6,054 nucleotides of DNA from Candidatus Aegiribacteria sp. Its GTDB lineage: Bacteria > Fermentibacterota > Fermentibacteria > Fermentibacterales > JCC-6. The position numbers were made by a program, and so were the translations under genes. The notes under the pieces are model-generated. The model worked only from the letters and a program-made list of their open reading frames with translations, ran no database searches and was not told where the DNA came from. The stretch is from assembly GCA_030600975.1 (NCBI GenBank), contig JAUVUL010000133.1, positions 1-6,054 on the forward strand. The letters are read 5' to 3'. Shown here piece after piece: positions 1 to 4,871 of this stretch (positions are counted from its first letter, which is position 1; every line of letters begins with the position of its first letter).

Positions 1-1
1 G

Positions 2-283
2 CCCCAGATTCTGAATGTCCTCAGGGGTGAAATGAGCATTGTGGGGCCGCGGCCATGCATCGATTATGAGCTGGAATATTATACCAGTGAATGGCTGCAG
101 CAGCGGTTCACAGTAAAGCCCGGTCTGACAGGAATATGGCAGGTCTATGGAAGAAGCAGGCTCGGTTTTGAAAAATCTCAGTTCCTGGATTTCGTATACG
201 TCCTATCCAGAACGGACGGCATCAATATAAGACTGATCCTGAAGACTTTTCCTGTAATACTTTTCGGCAAGGGTGGTCTTTAG
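2..283 (+). CDS. Bacterial sugar transferase (polyprenyl-phosphate hexose-1-phosphate transferase), C-terminal part, 5' truncated
   Basis: The frame is open from the window edge and ends at a TAG, giving 93 residues that belong to the C-terminal half of the bacterial sugar transferase family (PF02397; WbaP/PglC type). Visible residues 1-18 contain the family signature PQxLNVLRGEMSxVGPRP, and residues 39-46 read KPGLTGIW, followed by the usual QVxGRS segment and an FLDFVYV stretch near the end. These enzymes sit at the inner membrane and move a sugar 1-phosphate from a nucleotide sugar to undecaprenyl phosphate, the first step of O-antigen, capsule or exopolysaccharide repeat synthesis. The upstream membrane segment and the catalytic Asp-Glu pair lie outside the window, so the sugar specificity cannot be told. 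The ATG at 32 is an internal methionine of the signature, not the start. The gene converges on the minus-strand gene that ends at 291. Confidence 0.93.
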   Translation, partial: PQILNVLRGEMSIVGPRPCIDYELEYYTSEWLQQRFTVKPGLTGIWQVYGRSRLGFEKSQFLDFVYVLSRTDGINIRLILKTFPVILFGKGGL

Positions 284-290
284 TCTGATC

Positions 291-677
291 TTACTCCGGA
301 TCCCTGATAACCCTGGTGTGATCGAGAACCCATTCAGCTATGGCTTCATCATCGCTGCCCTCTGAGATCCATTCGAACAGCTGAATCATATCGCACATTA
401 GAAAAACCAGAGTGGCCTCATCCAGCTCAACCGCGATTCCGCAGACATCCCATCCGGCAACGATGCTGTCCACCGCCACAAAGAAAATACCTCCGTAATG
501 CTTCAGGAGGGAATCCCCTTCGGCCAGCGAACCTGATATTGAGACCACAAGCATACTGTCCTGCAGATATGCGGAATGCACGGGTACTCCGATCGATCGA
601 AGATCAGAACATATTTCTCCGACGGACACTGATATGATCAGCAACACAGATAGCATTGTCTTCAAACTGGAACTCAT
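291..677 (-). CDS. Small exported protein of unknown function
   Basis: This is a 128-residue protein that I do not recognise. Residues 1-7 are short and polar with one lysine, and residues 8-20 form a hydrophobic stretch (MLSVLLIISVSVG), which together look like a Sec signal peptide. Cys23 does not sit in a proper lipobox, so a lipoprotein is not indicated. The mature part is mostly acidic, with alternating hydrophobic segments (around residues 41-50 and 63-73) and an acidic, tryptophan-containing C-terminus. Start choice is uncertain: the ATG at 677 has only a GGA three bases upstream, and Met8 would be an alternative that shortens the signal peptide. A weak promoter candidate lies upstream on the minus strand (TTGATA at 729-724, GATACA at 706-701, 17-bp spacing). 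The gene is real rather than a shadow because nothing codes opposite it and it has a plausible signal peptide. Its stop lies 7 bp from the stop of the convergent sugar transferase gene. Confidence 0.65.
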   Translation of the reverse strand: MSSSLKTMLSVLLIISVSVGEICSDLRSIGVPVHSAYLQDSMLVVSISGSLAEGDSLLKHYGGIFFVAVDSIVAGWDVCGIAVELDEATLVFLMCDMIQLFEWISEGSDDEAIAEWVLDHTRVIRDPE

Positions 678-850
678 TTCCGGAACGGGTCAAATCCTCA
701 TGTATCTTAATCTACAAATCAAATATCAATCTGGAAAGACCCTTTCTACGGACTGGTACAACGAATTCATACTGTACTGTCCTTGAATTCAATAGCCATC
801 ACGCGGTCTGGTGCAACGATTTGTATATTGATCTATATTCATCTGTTATT

Positions 851-879
851 TTCACAATAAATCGTTTGCAGAATATACA
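851..879 (+). promoter_or_regulatory. Possible sigma-70 promoter upstream of the prolyl-tRNA synthetase gene
   Basis: TTCACA (851-856) and TATACA (874-879) are 17 bp apart, matching the -35 and -10 consensus at five and four of six positions. Transcription would start near 886, about 24 bases before the ATG at 910. The whole intergenic stretch 678-909 is AT-rich, so chance matches are likely. I saw no terminator, RNA gene or convincing coding frame in the rest of it. Confidence 0.35.
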
Positions 880-909
880 GTAAATAATAAAGATGTTAGG
901 CTATAGAAA

Positions 910-2169
910 ATGCGTCAATCACAACTATTCACAAGAACTTCAAAGACAAAACCAAAAGACGAAGTTAGTTTAAATGCTCAGTTATTGCTTCAGAGTGGAT
1001 TTATCAACAAAGAGATTGCAGGAGCATATTCATTTCTCCCATTAGGGTATAAAGTATTGAACAAAATAATGAATATTATCCGTGAAGAGATCAATGCAAT
1101 TGACGGGCAAGAAATTCTATTAACAGCTCTTCAGGCTCCTGCAACTTGAAAAGCGTCTAACCGGTGGGATGATTCTCAAATGGATGTATGGTTCAAAACT
1201 GAATTGAAAAATGGAAATCAGTTAGGGTTGGCTCCCACTCACGAAGAACCACTTACTAAATTAATGAGGAAATTCATAAAGTCCTACAAAGATTTGCCGG
1301 TATTTCCATATCAGTTCCAAACGAAATTCAGAAATGAAACCAGAGCAAAATCTGGAATATTGCGAACACGTGAATTTATCATGAAGGATCTTTATTCATT
1401 TTGTCGTTCACATGAGGAATTAAACGACTATTATGAGAAAGTTAAATCTGCATATGTAAAAATATTTGATCGGCTTGGTATAGGAGCGATTACATATGTA
1501 ACGTATTCGAGTGGCGGAACATTCAGTAAGTTCAGTCATGAATTTCAAACGCTATGTGATTATGGAGAAGATATCATTTATATAAATGACGAAAAGAAAA
1601 TTGCTGTCAACCGAGATATCTTTCAGGATGATTTGATAGCTGAATTTGGTCTGACAAAAGATGATTTTCATGAAAACAAAGCAATCGAAGTGGGGAATAT
1701 ATTTAAGCTCGGAACAAAGTTTTCAGAAGCCATCGGACTGTATTTCAATGATGAAAACGGCAATCGAAATCCAGTAATAATGGGAAGTTATGGGATTGGA
1801 CCCGCACGAGTAATGGGTGCAATTGTAGAGACGAATAATGATTCGAATGGTATTATTTGGCCGAAAGAAGTTGCACCTTATAGAATTCATATAATTTCTG
1901 TAGGGATAGACTCTGTTGTACAGAGCGAATCAGAAAATCTTTATGCATTGCTGACTTCAAAGAACATTGGAGTTCTGTGGGACGACCGGATGGATATCAA
2001 TCCCGGAGCGAAATTCGCAGATGCGGATTTAATTGGTTGCCCCATAAAAATCACGGTGAGTAGTAAGAATAATGAAAAAAATCAATATGAACTGAAAAGA
2101 AGATCGGAAAGCAAATCTGAATTTGTGTCGAAAGAAAACATACTGGTTTATTTAGAGAGAGAATTGTAA
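910..2169 (+). pseudogene. proS: Compact prolyl-tRNA synthetase, interrupted by an in-frame TGA
   Basis: Reading through one TGA (codon 80) gives a 419-residue class II prolyl-tRNA synthetase, which charges tRNA-Pro with proline in the cytoplasm. Motif 1 lies around residues 40-55 (SFLPLGYKVL). The THEEP substrate loop is at 110-114. Motif 2 starts with FRNE at 140-143 and continues to REFIMKD at 154-160. Motif 3 is GSYGIGPAR at 292-300, followed by the HGTP anticodon-binding domain from about 315 to the end. There is no room for the roughly 180-residue editing insertion of standard bacterial ProRS, and the compact form resembles ProRS of Patescibacteria (CPR) and other insertion-less types. 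Upstream and downstream parts are in the same frame, with family-like sequence right up to both sides of the stop. The protein starting at ATG 1180 would lack motif 1 and has no good ribosome-binding site. Codons are AT-rich (sample lines at 28-30% G+C, against about 57% sampled in pdxS), which suggests acquisition from another lineage. Whether the gene is dead, misread by sequencing, or read through cannot be decided from this window. Confidence 0.85.
1147..1149 (+). other. In-frame TGA stop inside proS, at a position where relatives have Trp
   Basis: The codon follows ...LQAPAT and precedes KASNRWDD. In compact ProRS proteins this segment usually reads like LQxPxLWxKTGRWDD, so the stop falls on the conserved tryptophan. 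A single TGG to TGA change would create it. The other tryptophans of this gene are all TGG. Confidence 0.85.
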
Positions 2170-2241
2170 TCATATTAGATTGTTGTATTTGACATTTTCC
2201 GCTGCAAATTAAAATGCAGGTGAACTCATGTTCTGTCATTC

Positions 2242-2270
2242 TTGAAACTCACTCGTAAAACTCCTATATT
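2242..2270 (+). promoter_or_regulatory. Strong sigma-70-type promoter for the pdxS operon, probably giving a leaderless mRNA
   Basis: TTGAAA (2242-2247) and TATATT (2265-2270) are separated by exactly 17 bp, each matching the consensus at five of six positions. The usual start site, 7 bases past the -10 box, is 2277, the A of the next gene's ATG. No Shine-Dalgarno sequence precedes that ATG. A TTGACA at 2189-2194 with TAAAAT at 2210-2215 (15-bp spacing) is a poorer alternative further upstream, which would give a leadered transcript. Confidence 0.6.
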
Positions 2271-2276
2271 CCTATT

Positions 2277-2759
2277 ATGATTAGAAAAATAGTGTCCATT
2301 CTGTTTCTCTCGCTTGTGACTGCTGTAGGATATACATCTGAAGTCAGAATTCCCGAGCCTCAAGTCATGCAGTTTATTGTAAACTTTGACCGGGAGATAT
2401 CGGGTCTTCTTGATGCATATCTCGAAGCTGTACCCGAGTGCCCTGTCTATCCGGATACTCCTGTAAGGCTATGGGTTCTGGATCTTGCCTGGATAAGGGC
2501 TGACGCGGCGATTAATGAAGCGGAAGCCCTCGGCTCTGTGTTCTCGGACAGCACTGCAGAAGCATGGTCATCATATCTCAATTCATCAAAGGAATACCTG
2601 AGAGTATTTTCAGACATTCAGAAAACCTATCATCAGACAGGTGTACCTGAATGCTCCGTATGCATTGAACTTGAGAACAGACTTCTGATAGCTGATTCTC
2701 TATGGCGAATTGACGAGACGGAATTATTTGAATTATTTACGGAAGAGGATAATCAATGA
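2277..2759 (+). CDS. Small exported protein of unknown function, first gene of the pdxS operon
   Basis: This 160-residue protein is not one I recognise. It opens with MIRK and a hydrophobic run (residues 5-18), a typical signal peptide, so the product is probably periplasmic or secreted. The mature part is acidic and looks largely helical. VPEC occurs twice (residues 52-55 and 123-126), the second continuing to Cys129 as CSVC, so a disulfide or metal-binding role is possible but unproven. The start is fixed by the signal peptide and by the promoter directly in front, which leaves no leader and no Shine-Dalgarno. The stop overlaps the pdxS start as ATGA, suggesting translational coupling. GGAAGAGG at 2741-2748, inside this gene, is the pdxS ribosome-binding site. 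Why an exported protein heads a cytoplasmic vitamin B6 operon is unclear. It may simply share the transcript. Confidence 0.8.
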   Translation: MIRKIVSILFLSLVTAVGYTSEVRIPEPQVMQFIVNFDREISGLLDAYLEAVPECPVYPDTPVRLWVLDLAWIRADAAINEAEALGSVFSDSTAEAWSSYLNSSKEYLRVFSDIQKTYHQTGVPECSVCIELENRLLIADSLWRIDETELFELFTEEDNQ

Positions 2760-3649
2760 AACATTCAAGAAAAGAAGGAACCTGGGAAGCAAAGAAAGGA
2801 CTCGCTCAGATGCTTAAGGGCGGAGTGATAATGGACGTTGTCACTCCGGAACATGCTTTAATCGCACAGGAAGCGGGAGCTGTGGCTGTAATGGCTCTGG
2901 AGCGAGTACCTGCTGACATTCGCATTCAGGGTGGTGTGGCCAGAATGTCCGACCCTGATATGATAAAAAGTATCCAGGAGCGGGTTGATATACCTGTCAT
3001 GGCGAAATGCAGGATAGGGCACTTCGTCGAAGCTCAGATCCTTGAAGCCATGAAAATCGATTACATCGATGAATCCGAAGTGCTTACACCCGCGGATGAG
3101 AAGAATCATGTGAACAAGCACGATTTCAGCGTACCTTTCGTATGCGGAGCCACGAATCTGGGAGAAGCATTAAGAAGGATAGGCGAAGGTGCTGCAATGA
3201 TCCGCACCAAGGGAGAAGCTGGTACGGGTAATGTAGTTGAGGCTGTCAGGCATGCCAGGGCTGTATTGGGAGCCATCAGGAAACTCAAGGTTACACCGCC
3301 TGAGGAATTGATGACAATTGCGAAGGAAATGGGCGCTCCTTATGACCTTGTAAGATACGTCCATGAAAACGGGTGTCTCCCGGTTGTTAATTTCGCTGCC
3401 GGAGGATTAGCTACACCCGCTGACGCGGCATTGATGATGCAGCTTGGTATGGATGGGGTTTTCGTTGGCAGCGGAATCTTCAAGAGCGGCAATCCTGAAA
3501 AACGAGCAAGAGCCATAGTCGAAGCTGTAAGCAGATTCGATTCGCCCGAAGTCCTTGCTGAGATTTCAAGGAACCTTGGCGAGGCAATGGTGGGAATAAA
3601 CATTTCCACACTTCCCGATGAAGAACGAATGGCTCGCAGGGGCTGGTAG
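2756..3649 (+). CDS. pdxS: Pyridoxal 5'-phosphate synthase, PdxS lyase subunit
   Basis: PdxS is the synthase subunit of the DXP-independent vitamin B6 pathway. It condenses ribose 5-phosphate, glyceraldehyde 3-phosphate and ammonia into PLP in the cytoplasm, as a dodecameric ring of (beta/alpha)8 barrels fed with ammonia by PdxT. The 297-residue length is normal for the family. The key residues can be seen: Asp27 in IMDVV, the Schiff-base Lys84 in VMAKCRIGH, and the second catalytic Lys152 in [12 protein letters not shown]. These correspond to Asp24, Lys81 and Lys149 of the Bacillus subtilis enzyme, with the same 68-residue spacing between the lysines. The phosphate-binding segments [14 protein letters not shown] and [11 protein letters not shown] are intact. 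The ATG start has a good Shine-Dalgarno (GGAAGAGG, 2741-2748) and overlaps the upstream stop by four bases. The stop is followed after 3 bp by pdxT, the usual partner. Confidence 0.98.
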   Translation: MKHSRKEGTWEAKKGLAQMLKGGVIMDVVTPEHALIAQEAGAVAVMALERVPADIRIQGGVARMSDPDMIKSIQERVDIPVMAKCRIGHFVEAQILEAMKIDYIDESEVLTPADEKNHVNKHDFSVPFVCGATNLGEALRRIGEGAAMIRTKGEAGTGNVVEAVRHARAVLGAIRKLKVTPPEELMTIAKEMGAPYDLVRYVHENGCLPVVNFAAGGLATPADAALMMQLGMDGVFVGSGIFKSGNPEKRARAIVEAVSRFDSPEVLAEISRNLGEAMVGINISTLPDEERMARRGW

Positions 3650-3721
3650 ATCTTGCCTTCCGTAGGAGTTCTTGCCCTTCAGGGCGGTGTAGCAGAGCAC
3701 ATCTCAATTCTCATAGAACTG

Positions 3722-3724
3722 TGA
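3722..3724 (+). other. In-frame TGA in pdxT (codon 24), at a position usually Gly
   Basis: The codon sits between IEL and CEVKEI, where PdxT proteins typically read LG followed by a short strand; B. subtilis has Gly24 here. GGA to TGA is a single G-to-T change. The six bases before it are GAACTG, the same as before the second stop. Confidence 0.85.
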
Positions 3725-3760
3725 TGTGAAGTTAAGGAGATTCGAACTCCGGATGAACTG

Positions 3761-3763
3761 TAA
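3761..3763 (+). other. In-frame TAA in pdxT (codon 37)
   Basis: The codon lies in TPDEL-stop-SISALILPGG, where relatives commonly have Glu, Asp or Asn after the Leu. GAA to TAA is the simplest origin, again a G-to-T change after GAACTG. Because this is TAA, it cannot be explained by a UGA reassignment. Confidence 0.85.
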
Positions 3764-4248
3764 TCCATTTCGGCCCTTATTCTTCCCGGTGGAGAATCGA
3801 CCACCCTGATCTCGCTCATGAACAGATGGGAACTCATCCGTCCTATAAGAGCGATGGGAGAGGATGGATTCCCCATCTTCGGCACGTGCGCGGGAGCTGT
3901 GCTTCTTTCAAAGGAGATCGAAGAAAAGGAACATGAAGTAAGCCAGAACAGCCTTCGGCTTGCCGACATAAGAGCTGTTCGGAATTATTTCGGCCGTCAG
4001 ACAAGCAGCTTTGTAGAGGCCATCAATGTGGTCGGTCTTTCTGAGCTTTTCGAAGGAGTATTTATCAGAGCTCCCCTCCTGCTGCCCCTGTCCGATGAGG
4101 TCGAAGTCCTGAGTCAGGTGCAAGATGGCCCGGTCCTGTTGAGGCAGGGAAATTTCTGGCTGTCATCGTTCCATCCCGAATTGACACCCGACAGCAGGAT
4201 TCACAGGCTCTTTCTTGAAAGTCATGGAATACTGAAAGTGAGCGGATA

Positions 4249-4659
4249 ATGCCTATCTATGAATACCTCTGCAGGCGGTGCAATACGATATTCCAATTCC
4301 TCGTAAGAAATCCTTCCAGTAAAACAGCTCCAGTCTGCCCTGAATGTAAAAAAGGAGACAGAATGGAAAGGGTTATGAGCACGTTTTCTGTTAAAAGCGG
4401 CTCATCCTCAATCGAGGATATGGCTGATGACCCAACCCTTGCGGGGCTTGATACTGAAGATCCGAAAGCCATGGCCAGTGCTATCCGGCGTATGGCCGAC
4501 GAAATGGGCGAGGATCTGGGACCCGAAGTTAACGAAGCACTGTCAAGGCTGGAAGCGGGAGAGGATCCCGAGAAAATAGAGAGGGATCTTGAGGAATCGG
4601 GCTTCGATATGGGTGAAGGCGGTTCACCTTCCCGTGCACCCGGCCTTTACGAAGCTTAG
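4249..4659 (+). CDS. FmdB-family zinc-ribbon protein with acidic C-terminal extension
   Basis: The 136-residue product begins MPIYEYLC, the standard opening of the FmdB / CxxC_CxxC_SSSS zinc-ribbon family (PF09723). Cys8 and Cys11 pair with Cys30 and Cys33 to make a four-cysteine zinc site, followed by a MERVMSTFSVKSGSSS stretch that matches the family. Residues from about 57 to the end form an acidic helical tail (DPKAMASAIRRM, then LGPEVNEALSRLEAGEDPE), an extension seen in many longer FmdB proteins. The family was named after a putative regulator of formamidase genes, but its biochemical role is poorly known. Regulator or small nucleic-acid- or protein-binding adaptor are both only guesses. 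The ATG overlaps the pdxT stop as TAATG, so translation is probably coupled to pdxT, and real stops in pdxT could lower expression here. No clear terminator follows. Confidence 0.9.
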   Translation: MPIYEYLCRRCNTIFQFLVRNPSSKTAPVCPECKKGDRMERVMSTFSVKSGSSSIEDMADDPTLAGLDTEDPKAMASAIRRMADEMGEDLGPEVNEALSRLEAGEDPEKIERDLEESGFDMGEGGSPSRAPGLYEA

Positions 4660-4797
4660 TCCGGCATCTGTTTGCACAAATCATCGTAACATCATTTAAT
4701 TGTAATTCGCTGTATCTTATTCTTTCTCCATTCAAACGAACTACGGTCTAAACAGTTTCAATAAAATTCACGGGTTTCATCAAGTAATCCATTGTTC

Positions 4798-4826
4798 TTG
4801 ACGCTCATAGAAACATGACATATACT
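4798..4826 (+). promoter_or_regulatory. Strong sigma-70-type promoter for the C25 protease gene
   Basis: TTGACG (4798-4803) and TATACT (4821-4826) are separated by exactly 17 bp, each one mismatch from consensus. The predicted start near 4833 gives a leader of about 39 bases that contains the GGAGG ribosome-binding site. The rest of the 4660-4871 gap is AT-rich. I saw no clear hairpin terminator for the pdxS operon in it. Confidence 0.65.
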
Positions 4827-4860
4827 GATTATTAGAATCAATTCAGGTTCATTCCAGCCA

Positions 4861-4865
4861 GGAGG
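4861..4865 (+). promoter_or_regulatory. Shine-Dalgarno GGAGG fixing the TTG start at 4872
   Basis: GGAGG ends six bases before TTG 4872. An in-frame TGA at 4866-4868 lies just upstream of that TTG, so no earlier start is possible, and the signal peptide begins directly at the TTG. Confidence 0.8.
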
Positions 4866-4871
4866 TGAAGC

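Larger units (their letters stand above)
3653..4249 (+). pseudogene. pdxT: Pyridoxal 5'-phosphate synthase glutaminase subunit PdxT, with two in-frame stops
   Basis: PdxT is the class I glutamine amidotransferase that releases ammonia from glutamine for PdxS. Read from TTG 3653, with AGGGG at 3639-3643 as ribosome-binding site, the frame is 198 codons, a normal length. It opens VGVLALQGGVAEH, as expected for PdxT. TGA at codon 24 and TAA at codon 37 interrupt it, but alignment with B. subtilis PdxT as I remember it runs without a gap to PGGES (residues 45-49) and the nucleophile Cys79 (FGTCAG), so no frameshift is involved. His174 and Glu176 (SFHPEL) complete the catalytic triad. The longest uninterrupted part starts at ATG 3818 (Met56) and lacks the oxyanion-region PGGES, so it should not work as a glutaminase. 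If the stops are real, PLP synthesis would need free ammonia or another glutaminase. The good preservation of the rest suggests very recent damage or a consensus error. The gene lies between pdxS (3-bp gap) and fmdB (TAATG overlap). Confidence 0.92.

Noticed and set aside
813..879. Short inverted repeats (AACGATTT/AAATCGTT and TGTATATT/AATATACA) in the gap before proS
   Set aside because: They are short, imperfectly arranged and in AT-rich sequence, so chance is a sufficient explanation. The second overlaps the putative -10 box but gives no clear operator.
656..883. 75-residue plus-strand open frame
   Set aside because: It starts inside the signal peptide region of the minus-strand gene, has no ribosome-binding site and no protein-like pattern, and covers the possible promoter of proS.
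2202..2219. CTGCA...TGCAG inverted repeat after proS as a terminator
   Set aside because: The stem is only 5 bp, has an 8-base AT loop and is not followed by a T-run.
3722..3727. TGA followed by Cys codon in pdxT as a selenocysteine site
   Set aside because: PdxT has Gly here, not Cys. No SECIS-like hairpin is evident, and only a 4-bp stem (GGAG/CTCC, 3736-3750) follows. The second stop is TAA.
4639..4664. CCGG...CCGG after fmdB as a terminator hairpin
   Set aside because: Only four bases pair before a mismatch, the repeat overlaps the coding end and there is no T-run.
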